Shown here piece after piece: positions 49,501 through 58,216 of a stretch of 64,000 nucleotides of DNA. The translations under genes and the position numbers were made by a program. The notes under the pieces were generated by a model, which searched no databases, had not been told where the DNA came from, and saw nothing but the letters and a program-made list of their open reading frames with translations. Numbering within the stretch: the first letter of the stretch is position 1; each line of letters begins with the position of its first letter. The DNA is from Verrucomicrobiaceae bacterium (GTDB taxonomy: Bacteria > Verrucomicrobiota > Verrucomicrobiia > Verrucomicrobiales > Akkermansiaceae), in NCBI GenBank assembly GCA_027491155.1, contig JAIXWR010000012.1, positions 186,001 to 250,000 of the forward strand, given 5' to 3'.

Positions 49501-50550
49501 ATGTCCCTCTGGCTCATGCGCTCCGGCTCGTCCGGCGAATACGAATCGCGTTTCCTCACCGAGAAGCGCATCTACTTCAGTTGGAGCGGACTGCTGACCG
49601 ACCTCGGCGCGCTTTCCGATCTAGATGCCTTCTACAAGGTCTTCGGTGACACCTACCCGGACGCCAAGAAGGGCAAGGTTCAGAACAACGCTCGCCAAGG
49701 CTTCCAATTCTCCCAGAAGATGCAGCCCGGCGATTGGGTCGCGATGCCTAGCAAATTCAACCCGACCATCCACCTCGGGAAGGTCACCGGCCCCTACCAG
49801 TTTGACGCAAAGGCCGAGGACCGCTTCCAGCATTCGCGGGCCGTCGAGTGGTTCGCTCAGGACATCCCGCGCGACCGCTTCGATCAGGACATCCTCTACT
49901 CGCTCGGGGCCTTCCTCACCGTCTGCCGGATCCAGCGCAACAACGCCGAGGAACGGATCAAGGAAATGGCCGCGGCCGATTGGAAGGTCCCCGCCCACTC
50001 GAAGGCGACCCTTGGCAACGGATCCGGCGACGTGGTCGCGGACGATGAGACCACCACACCAGTCGACATCGAGCAGACGGCGATGGACCAGATCTCGCGC
50101 CTGATCCTCGCCAAGTTCAAAGGCCACGGCCTCGCGACGCTGGTGAAGGCGATCCTTGAGGCTCAGGGCTACACCGTTCACCAACCGCCGCCGGGACCCG
50201 ACAAAGGCGTCGATCTGCTCGCCGCCCCCGGCCCGCTCGGCTTTGGGCATCCGCGGATCTGCGTGCAGGTGAAATCGACGGATTCGCCCATCGAACAAGA
50301 AGTGATGGACCGGCTGGTCGGCACGATGAACAACGTCCGAGCTGATCACGGGCTGCTGGTCAGTTGGGGAGGCTTCAAGCAATCTGCCGAGAAGGAGCGC
50401 TCCATCCAGTTCTTTCGCGTCCGCCTCTGGAACCGCAATGACCTGATCCAGAACCTTCTCGCCCACTACGACAAACTGGATGACGACTTGCGCTCCGAGT
50501 TGCCGCTAAAGCGAATCTGGACGATCACCAGCTCCGAAGCTGAAAGCTGA
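49501..50550 (+). CDS. Mrr-type restriction endonuclease
   Basis: This 349-residue protein has an N-terminal EVE-like domain (MSLWLMRSGSSGEYESRFL to about residue 150) and a C-terminal Mrr-cat domain. In the latter, LVKAILEAQGYTVHQPPPGPDKGVDLLAA (about 215-241) is followed by ICVQVKS (about 253-259), the D-x(n)-QxK nuclease core. EVE-Mrr pairings suggest modification-dependent (type IV) restriction. It is the last gene of the island's defence operon, 28 nt after the AlbA_2 gene. Confidence 0.85.
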   Translation: MSLWLMRSGSSGEYESRFLTEKRIYFSWSGLLTDLGALSDLDAFYKVFGDTYPDAKKGKVQNNARQGFQFSQKMQPGDWVAMPSKFNPTIHLGKVTGPYQFDAKAEDRFQHSRAVEWFAQDIPRDRFDQDILYSLGAFLTVCRIQRNNAEERIKEMAAADWKVPAHSKATLGNGSGDVVADDETTTPVDIEQTAMDQISRLILAKFKGHGLATLVKAILEAQGYTVHQPPPGPDKGVDLLAAPGPLGFGHPRICVQVKSTDSPIEQEVMDRLVGTMNNVRADHGLLVSWGGFKQSAEKERSIQFFRVRLWNRNDLIQNLLAHYDKLDDDLRSELPLKRIWTITSSEAES

Positions 50551-50651
50551 AAGATTCTCGTCTCCGGAAAGTCTTTTCCTGCTTCTCAGCCAGCCGGCAT
50601 TCAATAAGTGCGATCTGCCGTTCCAGATTATGCGGATCACACTTGGCACTT

Positions 50652-50879
50652 TTATGGCACCTTAAGAAGTTTTGAAAGGTCAAGGCCGAGCGCCCGCGCC
50701 AGCTTCAGAAGCCCATAGAGGGTCGGGCTCGTTTCCAAGGATTCGATGTGCCGGAGCCCAGTCCGGCTGATTCCCGCCATTTCGGCGAGCCTCTGCTGGG
50801 AGATTCCTTGCGCCATCCGGGCACTTCGGAGCGCACGGCAGATTCGTTCGACAGTCTTTCGGTCCGGGTCCGGCTTCAC
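50652..50879 (-). CDS. XRE family transcriptional regulator
   Basis: This is a 75-residue single HTH_3 domain: ARMAQGISQQRLAEMAGISR then LRHIESLETSPTLYGLLKLA. A GTG start at 50879 is used because no ATG lies at the domain edge. It is divergent from the membrane protein next to it, with palindromic sequence between, so it is likely an autoregulated repressor. Confidence 0.88.
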   Translation of the reverse strand: MKPDPDRKTVERICRALRSARMAQGISQQRLAEMAGISRTGLRHIESLETSPTLYGLLKLARALGLDLSKLLKVP

Positions 50880-50885
50880 GCCTGA

Positions 50886-50931
50886 CCATTTATGGCCTTG
50901 AGGCGATGGCGCTGGATGGCCATATATGGCC
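50886..50931. promoter_or_regulatory. Candidate operators for the XRE regulator
   Basis: A perfect 14-nt palindrome GGCCATATATGGCC lies at 50918-50931. A related imperfect copy, CCATTTATGG, is at 50886-50895. They sit between the divergent XRE and membrane-protein genes, 25 nt apart edge to edge, which suits cooperative binding of a small repressor. Confidence 0.6.
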
Positions 50932-50932
50932 C

Positions 50933-51670
50933 ATGACCGGGCCGGTAATCAGCTCCTTCAAATCGACCCTAGCAATCATGTCACTGGCAGGGGCCGCCTT
51001 GATTTCCGTGGCAGGTGCCATCGAATACAAGAGCGACGAGTGGTATCAGGCGAAGGATGCAGCGTGGCGGCAGGTGGGCCAGCTTTGGCCGGAGGCGATG
51101 AATGACGGGCCGTTTCGGAAGCGGATGTTCGAACTGGACGAATGGGCAAAAGAATACGACCGAGATCTCTTCGAAGATCCTGAGAAGCCGATGCGGTATG
51201 CGTGGATGGTTGTGGTCGAGCAAAGGCTCGCAGGTGAACGGGCGGCGGCCGAGAATGTTGCCACCGAGAGCGATCCGATGGTTCAGGATCTGAATGTTTT
51301 CCGAGACTCAACTCGAAACGAAATACAAGCCGCCCAACAGACAGATCGAGACCATCTGCTGTTCGCCCTTGTGTTGAACCCGCTAGCGGCGGTCGTGGGG
51401 TTTTGGACGTCCGGAAGCGGATTGACCCGTCGAGGAATCTGGATCTGGTTCATCGGGATTGTCGGCGTCGCGGCGCTCATCAGTTCGGACTCCGGGCTGA
51501 GTGGCCTCCTTCCCATTCTGGCGGGAGTCTATTCGGGTGCGCTTGGATCACGGGCACTGAATGCCGGGTATCCAATTTGGCTCGCTGCTATCGCCGGCGT
51601 TCCCTTGCTCTCACTTCCTCTCGTGGCGCACCTGATGTTCTTCAATGGCCGGAGGAAGGCGGCGGAGTAG
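50933..51670 (+). CDS. Multi-pass membrane protein of unknown function
   Basis: I do not recognise the family. With the start at 50933 it has 245 residues: an N-terminal hydrophobic segment (STLAIMSLAGAALISVAGAI), a charged soluble part (about 35-140), and four hydrophobic segments near the C-terminus (LLFALVLNPLAAVVGF, IWIWFIGIVGVAALI, GLLPILAGVYSGAL, WLAAIAGVPLLSLPLVAHL). An ATG at 50906 is in frame, but the palindrome at 50918-50931 would then lie inside the coding sequence. XRE-controlled expression is inferred. Confidence 0.75.
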   Translation: MTGPVISSFKSTLAIMSLAGAALISVAGAIEYKSDEWYQAKDAAWRQVGQLWPEAMNDGPFRKRMFELDEWAKEYDRDLFEDPEKPMRYAWMVVVEQRLAGERAAAENVATESDPMVQDLNVFRDSTRNEIQAAQQTDRDHLLFALVLNPLAAVVGFWTSGSGLTRRGIWIWFIGIVGVAALISSDSGLSGLLPILAGVYSGALGSRALNAGYPIWLAAIAGVPLLSLPLVAHLMFFNGRRKAAE

Positions 51671-51898
51671 CTGCGACAAGATTCGCCCGAGACCAACACC
51701 GCTGATTCGCCGACGGCTCAATTGAAAAGTCGATCAGAGCTTCAAAATGAAGCCGCTCTTCGCTTTGATTGGCACGAAGTGCGGTCGATTCGCATCCGGT
51801 TGGCATCCCGCCGGACGGAATTCGGCCTGCTGGCACCAAGGTCAACTCCACTGCCTCCGCCGGTCGAGTAGATCCGCCCGGAATCGTCCGCGGGATGC

Positions 51899-52243
51899 CT
51901 ACGATCCTGAATCCACCGTCGGATCCGCCTCAGTAAGATGCTTCCGCAACTGTTCGCGAAGTGCGGGCGAAGATCGAAGACGCTCGACCAGGTCAATGCC
52001 AGGCTGCGCATCGACGTTGATGTTGAGGGTTTCGGTTCTCTGGGCCGGTCGGCCGACGAGGTAGTTCAAAGCAAGTTCGGCCGCAGCGAGGCGGGTGCGA
52101 TGGTCGGGAATCCGTGCACCGCTTTTCGTCACTGCATCAGCCGTCAGCGCACCCGCGATGGCTCGGGCGATCAGTGCCGGCGCAAGCTCGGATTCAAGGG
52201 CCTCCGAGATCTCACGCGGAGCCGGTGTGATGGATTCGCTCAT
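51899..52243 (-). CDS. Small phage-derived-looking protein
   Basis: This 114-residue protein is helical, with HRTRLAAAELALNYLVGRPA followed by a disordered-like tail ending LTEADPTVDSGS. The pattern RLAAAELxLxYLVGRPxQ is seen in terminase small subunit-like phage proteins; the call is tentative. ATG at 52243 overlaps the upstream gene's stop (ATGA). It is the last of a three-gene coupled minus-strand cassette. Confidence 0.6.
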   Translation of the reverse strand: MSESITPAPREISEALESELAPALIARAIAGALTADAVTKSGARIPDHRTRLAAAELALNYLVGRPAQRTETLNINVDAQPGIDLVERLRSSPALREQLRKHLTEADPTVDSGS

Positions 52244-52452
52244 CGTTTCGTTCTTCTCGGGGTGATTCGAAGCGTCCGCCGGACCTTGCCCGGCGTGAGC
52301 AAATCGCGGCGAATGCCGGCCTGCGCCTCCGCTGGCAGGCATGCGATCTTCGCAGCGACAACTTCGGGTGTGATCTTCGAAAACAGCGCTGGAACCACCG
52401 GATTCGAGGCGATGGCGCGACGGATTTCGTCGGCAGTGATATTCTCATTCAT
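52240..52452 (-). CDS. Small hypothetical protein (70 aa)
   Basis: No family is recognised. The protein is MNENITADEIRRAIASNPVV followed by a basic C-terminus RRTLRITPRRTKR. It overlaps both neighbours (8 nt upstream, 4 nt downstream), so it is translated in a coupled cassette. Confidence 0.6.
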   Translation of the reverse strand: MNENITADEIRRAIASNPVVPALFSKITPEVVAAKIACLPAEAQAGIRRDLLTPGKVRRTLRITPRRTKR

Positions 52453-53356
52453 CGTCGGCGGGAGGATGAGATTCTTGAAACCGGGTGACGTTCGTCGCCT
52501 CGAATGAAATCAGTCCGCCGCCGAACTCGACATAGCCGCGAGTCGGCACCTGAAGCCGCCCGGACCGGTCGCGCCGGAAGTCACCCGGGAACCCTTTCTG
52601 ATCGCTTCCGCGGGGGATGCGGTCGCGGAAGAATTCAACGTCGCTCCGTCGGATCGGGGGCTCGATGATCGGCCCGAAACTGCCGGCACGTTCGACCCTG
52701 AAGACCTGCGCTCCAATCCGGAAATCAACCGCCATGCCGCAGTTGCATTCCTTCGATTCTAACAGCCCGCATTCATGGTGGTGGGTCACTCGCCATTCAA
52801 CGGTCGATCCACGCTGAAGCCCCATCGGGTCCGTGTAATCGCCCGCCGCCAGCCCGTGGTCGGCAAGGCGCGGAAGAGCGCCCGGGGCGCATCGGCCAGA
52901 CCATTCAATAGCACCGTCACGCCGGCGCAGGAACTCGCGTTCAACAGCCGTCGCGCCCTCGATGTAGCGGCCCGTCACTTCGCACCATCGCGAGGAGATC
53001 GCCGGCGGGAACTCGAACACCCGATGCCGCGCCGGCCCGGGAGTCGGCGGCGGGGACAGCGACGGGGGCGGTGCGTGAACGTGGCTGAAGGTCACAACCA
53101 GGCGACGACCGATGATCGCAGCCGTCTCGACGACGAGGGACGACACTGAGCGGACCGCTTTCGATCTGGCAGAAGTCCGCGGGCGGGCGGAGTCCATCCG
53201 CATCCGCAATGAGCGACCCTGCCGGCGAGCCTCAGCGGCGAAAACCTCAACGGCAGTTTCGAGCTTGATTTCGACCTTCCTTTGGATGCGGGCGACCCGA
53301 ATCGCTTCTTGGGTCCGGCGGTATTGATCCGGCTTGTGACGTTTGATCGAACTCAT
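52445..53356 (-). CDS. Hypothetical protein with Cys/His-rich middle (303 aa)
   Basis: I do not recognise the family. The N-terminus is basic (MSSIKRHKPDQYRRTQEAIR), a Pro-rich linker follows (HVHAPPPSLSPPPTPGPARH), and the middle has THHHECGLLESKECNCGM, a possible metal-binding patch. ATG at 53356 was chosen; an upstream start would add 18 residues. It is first in a coupled three-gene cassette downstream of the primase-helicase. Confidence 0.6.
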   Translation of the reverse strand: MSSIKRHKPDQYRRTQEAIRVARIQRKVEIKLETAVEVFAAEARRQGRSLRMRMDSARPRTSARSKAVRSVSSLVVETAAIIGRRLVVTFSHVHAPPPSLSPPPTPGPARHRVFEFPPAISSRWCEVTGRYIEGATAVEREFLRRRDGAIEWSGRCAPGALPRLADHGLAAGDYTDPMGLQRGSTVEWRVTHHHECGLLESKECNCGMAVDFRIGAQVFRVERAGSFGPIIEPPIRRSDVEFFRDRIPRGSDQKGFPGDFRRDRSGRLQVPTRGYVEFGGGLISFEATNVTRFQESHPPADDE

Positions 53357-53412
53357 GGTTGTTGGCCCGGGAGGGCATTCGGAAAAATCGGGGCAGGCAA
53401 AGGCAGGCACCA

Positions 53413-53454
53413 GGAAGAAACTCCCCGCTCCCCTTTAGGGGCGGGGTTTCTTCC
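53413..53454. terminator. Stable hairpin after the primase-helicase gene
   Basis: GGAAGAAAC and TTTCTTCC form the base, with CCCCGC/CGGGG and CCCCTTTAGGGG inside (53413-53454). It lies 63 nt beyond the primase stop on the minus strand. The T run is short, so it may be a terminator or an attenuator before the next gene. Confidence 0.5.
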
Positions 53455-53516
53455 AGGTGCTTTGCCGCGTGGAAACTTTCCACATGGAAACAATTCCGGG
53501 TGTTTCTTCCGGGTGG

Positions 53517-55637
53517 TCATGACGGCAAGCAGCGGAGGTAATGGACCGGCGGACCGCCGCCGGGTCGGGGTTCGGATTTCGCGATCTCGATCAGGCCCTT
53601 CTGAGAAAGATTGTTGAGGATGTTCCTGACGGTTCTGTCGCTGACGCTGAAGGTGCTCATCAACTCGGCAACGAGTCGGTCCTTGGCGACCATCGCCGAC
53701 GGATGGCCGATGGCTTTCAACACGTCGTCATCGGTCAGTGTTCGCTTCCGCCCGCCGGACTTCGCCGGCTCCGCTTCGGGCTTCTCAACCTCGCACCATC
53801 CCAGGCCAACCGCAGAGTGCGCGAGAAAGATCTCATCCACGGGCAATGAAGAGAACTTGGATGTCATGCCGGCCCTGTTTCCGCGCTTCGTCAGCATGAA
53901 CCGGAAGACTCCTTTGTGAGGCGGGACTGGCAGGATGCACGCCGTAGCACGCGGCCAGTTGGAAAGCTCGGACGATCCCATCCCGATGTACTGGAAATCG
54001 GACTGGACCCAGTTCGCGCGGGACCGGGTATCGCTCGATGTCTTGCCGGTGTGATGGACGAAGATCATGACCACGCCGGTTTTCCTGAGGATCGGCTGGC
54101 AGGCACCCCGGAAGAACTGCGACGCGACTTCCTGCTTCGAAATGTCGCCTCCGGCGTAGGAAAGCAGCGGGTCGATGAACACCACGTCGCACCCGGACTC
54201 CCGAACAATCTCCTCCAGCCAGATTGCGAACCGCTCGCCGGTCAGCTCGGCTTGGTGGATGAACGTCAGGTTCGATTTCGCGTTCTCGATCTCGGCCGGA
54301 GCAAAATACCCGGCGAGCGTCTCCAGCGCCGCGGCACCCATCTCAGTAAGATCGCCCTCGTCGTTCTCCGCCTGGATCACCAGCACTTTCAGCGCCCGCT
54401 TGGGCTTGATCCCGTGCCATGGCGCGCCCGCCGCCCAATGCGCCGCCATCGAGGTAATGAGAGTCGATTTCCCGATGCCGCTCGGGCCGGTGAAAATCAT
54501 GCTCGTGCCGCGACCGAGCCAGCGCCGTTCATGGCCGATCAGAGCGTCAGGGTCGTTCTTCCCCGCTCGCCCTGCCAGCTCATCGAGAGTCTTCGCTGTC
54601 GCCATCAATGGGCTCCGGGCAGCTTCGACCAGCCGCCGCCGGACCATCTTCGGCTCCGGCTTTCCGTCGCGGATCCAATCGTTCGCGTCCTTGAACTTTT
54701 CCGGCACCCGGCCGACCAGCACGCGGGTATTCGCGTGGCGGGTCGCCCGGATCCGCTCCAGCCACTCCTCGGCCGGCGTCCGGCCGGTCTTCTTGTTCCG
54801 CTTCGCCTCGGGGTCGTTCTGGGGAATGGCGATGACCGCGGGGAGATCGAAAGCCGAGAAGTCCGTGTTCGAAGTCGCGCCGCGCGTGACGATCGCTGCG
54901 AATGCCGCCGGGTCTTCGTGGTAGCCGAGCGAATCCAACACGGCGAAGGCGTCCCACTGGCTTTCGAAGGCGAGCGTGAATTCCGCCGATGTCGGGTCGC
55001 CGATCACCAGCGCCGCGGTATCGCCGCCGCGGGGCTCGTACATCCAGCCCCCATCCTCTCGCCTGTAGTGGCACCGGACGACGGCTCCGTTGTCGCCGTG
55101 AACCGCGATGGCGGGTTTCCCGTGATAGAGCCCGATCAGCCGCTCCGAGTGCATCCGGGTGAGGAATTCGGCGGAGATCCCGCGCCATGCGGCGAGTTTC
55201 TCGATTTCCGCCGGCGTCAGGGCATCGATGCACGGTTGCCAGTCGAACGGCGCTTCATCGTCGTCCCGCGGGCGCTTCTTCGGCTTGAACTCCGGCTCGT
55301 GCTCCGGGTCGCGATACTCGAAAGCGGAGGGATCGAGCTTCTTCGGCCTGGCGTTCTCCTCGACGTGGATTCCCAGCGGCCCGGCGAGTTCCTTCACCGC
55401 TTCCGGGAACGTGATGCCCTTGTGGGATTGCAGGAACCGGATCGCGTCGCCGTGCCACCCGCACCCGAAGCAATGCGCCCTCTCCTCGTTCACCTTGAAG
55501 GACGGCGATTTCTCGTTGTGGAACAGACAGCACCCGGTGAACTCCGCCCCTACCTTCTTCAGCGGCACGAAGCGGCCGATTAACTCGACGAGGTTGGTCC
55601 GCTGGCGGATGGCGTCGATGGTCGATTCTGGGATCAT
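53517..55637 (-). CDS. CHC2 primase / RepA-like helicase fusion
   Basis: This is a 706-residue replication protein of a mobile element. The N-terminal CHC2 zinc finger has CCLFHNEKSPSF and HCFGCGWHGDAIRFL, then a TOPRIM-like region. The C-terminal AAA_25/RepA-type ATPase has Walker A FTGPSGIGKSTLI (about residue 360) and Walker B CDVVFIDPLLSY, ending in a winged-helix-like domain (SDRTVRNILNNLSQKGL). Fused primase-helicases of this type occur in satellites and integrative plasmids. Confidence 0.88.
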   Translation of the reverse strand: MIPESTIDAIRQRTNLVELIGRFVPLKKVGAEFTGCCLFHNEKSPSFKVNEERAHCFGCGWHGDAIRFLQSHKGITFPEAVKELAGPLGIHVEENARPKKLDPSAFEYRDPEHEPEFKPKKRPRDDDEAPFDWQPCIDALTPAEIEKLAAWRGISAEFLTRMHSERLIGLYHGKPAIAVHGDNGAVVRCHYRREDGGWMYEPRGGDTAALVIGDPTSAEFTLAFESQWDAFAVLDSLGYHEDPAAFAAIVTRGATSNTDFSAFDLPAVIAIPQNDPEAKRNKKTGRTPAEEWLERIRATRHANTRVLVGRVPEKFKDANDWIRDGKPEPKMVRRRLVEAARSPLMATAKTLDELAGRAGKNDPDALIGHERRWLGRGTSMIFTGPSGIGKSTLITSMAAHWAAGAPWHGIKPKRALKVLVIQAENDEGDLTEMGAAALETLAGYFAPAEIENAKSNLTFIHQAELTGERFAIWLEEIVRESGCDVVFIDPLLSYAGGDISKQEVASQFFRGACQPILRKTGVVMIFVHHTGKTSSDTRSRANWVQSDFQYIGMGSSELSNWPRATACILPVPPHKGVFRFMLTKRGNRAGMTSKFSSLPVDEIFLAHSAVGLGWCEVEKPEAEPAKSGGRKRTLTDDDVLKAIGHPSAMVAKDRLVAELMSTFSVSDRTVRNILNNLSQKGLIEIAKSEPRPGGGPPVHYLRCLPS

Positions 55638-55734
55638 CTGGCTTGCTCAGTTGCAAGCCGCTCCTGCCGGTGATAAGAACGCCGTGTAGTTTCATTCGGC
55701 GGGCCGTCTCCACGCACCGGTGGGGGCGGCCTGT

Positions 55735-55929
55735 TTATGCAAGAAGGGCGTCAAGATCGGAGCGGCGGAAGCGGAATTCTCCGGTCGGCGTCCGCTTCGG
55801 AATCAGTCTTCCCGCCTTGATCCAGCGACGCAATGTGATGGTGGAGATCCCAAGGTGACGGCAGGCATCGGCCGTGCTGATCCATGGCTCCGGAAGCGTG
55901 GCGAGGGATGGTTTCGATTGGCTGTTCAT
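55735..55929 (-). CDS. Excisionase/AlpA-like HTH protein
   Basis: This is a 64-residue MerR/HTH_17-type protein: WISTADACRHLGISTITLRR and IPKRTPTGEFRFRRSDLDAL. Small proteins of this type act as excisionases or regulators next to integrases. It lies between the primase-helicase and the integrase unit, all on the minus strand. Confidence 0.85.
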   Translation of the reverse strand: MNSQSKPSLATLPEPWISTADACRHLGISTITLRRWIKAGRLIPKRTPTGEFRFRRSDLDALLA

Positions 55930-55974
55930 GATGATCAGAGTCTTCTCATGATCCGTCCCTGCTTCACCCCACTT

Positions 55975-56742
55975 TTAATCGGGTATTCGCTCCAGTCCTT
56001 TCAAAACCGCCATGATCTTCTGTTTCATAATGGAGGGACCACGAGGACCATCATCCACGACTCGACCTGTTTTGGGTTCAATTCGCTGCTTTCTGAGAGT
56101 TCGGGCGATTACCTCCGGAATCAGGAACGGATTTGCTTCCGCCAAGTCGGTCATCACACCCGCCCATTGCATTCTCGATTCCGGGCCGAAGTCCGGCAAT
56201 CGCATGACATCAGCGAGCAGACACGGGGCGAGCACCTCCACCTCGGATGCTTTCCGAAGTATCCGGAGATCAACCTCCGAGATCGCTTCAGCACACGCTC
56301 CGAGGCTGAAAGCTCCCTTGCGAATGAACTCCACTCGATCAAGCAGGACGTATGCGAAATCCCTGTGAGAGCCGGCATCAAACTTCGGAGGTTGTCCTTT
56401 GCTTTTCGCTGCTGATCCACCAATTCTAAGCCTCAACGCTCTGTCCACATCCTCCGTCCGCTCTCTCTTTGACCGCCTCAAGATCACAGGCCACTCGGTC
56501 ACGGTGCCTGCAAATCCAACATGCTTCTCGTTGAGAAAGGAGGTGATTGATGTCGCCTGCTTGTGCAGCGCGACCAGCGCTCGCTCGTCGCCAGCCTCAG
56601 CCGCTTTCATCAGATCCGAAATCCCCTGCATCACCTCAAAGTCGTCGCGATAGACCCTTGGAGCGTGGCTGAAATGGTCGGCGCTGGCCGGGATATCCGA
56701 CAAATCGGCGCGGACTCCGTCGATCTCGTTGCCATCACTCAT
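55975..56742 (-). CDS. Hypothetical protein coupled to the integrase (255 aa)
   Basis: No family is recognised. The protein starts MSDGNEIDGVRADLSDIPAS and is helical and charged. It overlaps the integrase stop by ATGA, so it is translated from the integrase message. It may be an accessory factor of integration; this is inference from position. Confidence 0.65.
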   Translation of the reverse strand: MSDGNEIDGVRADLSDIPASADHFSHAPRVYRDDFEVMQGISDLMKAAEAGDERALVALHKQATSITSFLNEKHVGFAGTVTEWPVILRRSKRERTEDVDRALRLRIGGSAAKSKGQPPKFDAGSHRDFAYVLLDRVEFIRKGAFSLGACAEAISEVDLRILRKASEVEVLAPCLLADVMRLPDFGPESRMQWAGVMTDLAEANPFLIPEVIARTLRKQRIEPKTGRVVDDGPRGPSIMKQKIMAVLKGLERIPD

Positions 56743-58169
56743 GCCTTCCGCTTTTTGGGTTTGCCTGCCTTCGCCTGGTTGATCGGTACCGATGCCGCTC
56801 CGCGAAGCAGACCGTCGAATGACTTCGGGGTGATGGTCTTCTTCTTGTCGGCGTAGATCGCGGAGGTGATTCGGATGTCGGAATGCCTCAAGTAGCGGCT
56901 GGCCTCGAAAATCCCGTGCTCGCTGGCGATGATGCTTCCGATCTCCTTCCGCATGGTGTGGAGCGGCTTCGAGGATTCGACGCCCTGCTCGCGCAGCCAC
57001 TCCAGCACGCGCTTGAAGGTCGCGTCGCAGCGGTAGCAGCGGGCCTTTGTCTCGCTCCGCGGCTTGTTCGGGCTCTCGATCACGAATGCCGCCTTGGGGT
57101 TCTGGGCGCGGAACCCGCGGAAGATGGCCAAGGTGTCGTCGTCGAGGTCGATCTCGCCGGCGCTGTCCTCGCTTTTCAGCTCCTTGAACTCGGTGGATTC
57201 CACCCGTAGCACCTTTCGCCCGAAGTCGAAGGACCGCCAAAGGAGGTGGTCGATCTCGGATCGACGGAGGCCGCAGACCAGCGCCAGCAGCAGCACCTTG
57301 AACGCCTCCGGCTCCTTCTCGGCCAGTTCCTGCCTGGCGACGGCGAGAATCCCGAATGCGTCCACCTTGGAGACGTAGCGCATCGATGGCGGCTTCTCGA
57401 AGGTCACCCCGTCGAACGGCAACGGCCGCGGGATGGTCACGCTTTGCTCGATGAACGGCAGGAGCTTCTTCCCGAAGAGTGACTTGGCGTTCCGCATGAG
57501 GGAATTCACCGTCACGGCCGCGCGGCGTTTCGCCAGCGGGTCGGACTCCGCGGCCCGGAGGCGGGAATTCTTCCAAGCCATCACGTCGGCCGGCGTGATG
57601 TCGGCCAGCGGTACGGCGTCCACTTTCTCCCGCCATGCCGCGTGCGCGCTCCCCTTCCCGTCCGCGTTCTCGCCTGCCCTGATGCCTTTGATCTCCGCGA
57701 CGATGCATCGCAGCGCCTTCGTGTAGGCGTCGAGGGAATGCCGGCGGGCGGTCGAAAGCTTCGTCGCCGTGGCGATCAACGTCCCGAAGGTGGCTTGGGC
57801 GTTCCTCTTCTTGTCCGCGGTGCGGTAGAGAGCGCATCCGGCGTCCCATCCTTTGGTGACGATGATCGTGAAAAGCTCGGAAGCCCGCTTGGCGGCCGTC
57901 GCCTGGTTCGAGGTGGCGAGGCAGAACTGGCCGCGCCGGCCGCGGACAGAGAAACGGCAGGAGTAGTCCGCGCTCTCGTCCTTGAAGAGCCTTCCGGGAA
58001 CAAGCCAGTACCTCGCATCCCCCTTCGAGAACTTGGCTCGGGAGTCTGCCGAATCCTTCCCCGGCAATTCCCCGGCAGTTTTTTGGTGCATCGATGATTC
58101 CGATTGATCGCCTTTGATCGCCTTCACGGGATCTTTCTTCACTGAATTCCAGTGATTTGCAACATTCAA
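56739..58169 (-). CDS. int: Tyrosine-type site-specific integrase
   Basis: This enzyme integrates and excises the island. The 476-residue protein has an N-terminal arm/core-binding part (about 50-260) and a catalytic domain with CGLRRSEIDHLL (Arg302), HTMR (His404, Arg407), RHSD (His429) and nucleophile Tyr439 in SAIYADKK. It lies 47 nt inside the right attachment site and points away from it. The last 20 residues are Lys-rich. Confidence 0.94.
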   Translation of the reverse strand: MNVANHWNSVKKDPVKAIKGDQSESSMHQKTAGELPGKDSADSRAKFSKGDARYWLVPGRLFKDESADYSCRFSVRGRRGQFCLATSNQATAAKRASELFTIIVTKGWDAGCALYRTADKKRNAQATFGTLIATATKLSTARRHSLDAYTKALRCIVAEIKGIRAGENADGKGSAHAAWREKVDAVPLADITPADVMAWKNSRLRAAESDPLAKRRAAVTVNSLMRNAKSLFGKKLLPFIEQSVTIPRPLPFDGVTFEKPPSMRYVSKVDAFGILAVARQELAEKEPEAFKVLLLALVCGLRRSEIDHLLWRSFDFGRKVLRVESTEFKELKSEDSAGEIDLDDDTLAIFRGFRAQNPKAAFVIESPNKPRSETKARCYRCDATFKRVLEWLREQGVESSKPLHTMRKEIGSIIASEHGIFEASRYLRHSDIRITSAIYADKKKTITPKSFDGLLRGAASVPINQAKAGKPKKRKA

Positions 58170-58189
58170 TCGCGATCATTCGCGATCAT
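58170..58189. repeat. Direct repeat TCGCGATCAT next to attR
   Basis: Two tandem 10-nt units sit between the integrase start and attR. The inverse motif ATGATCGCG occurs at 58289-58297 on the other side of attR. They could be arm-type integrase or excisionase sites, or part of the integrase promoter. Confidence 0.45.
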
Positions 58190-58216
58190 GCGTAAGTCAT
58201 TGAAAATGGACGTATC

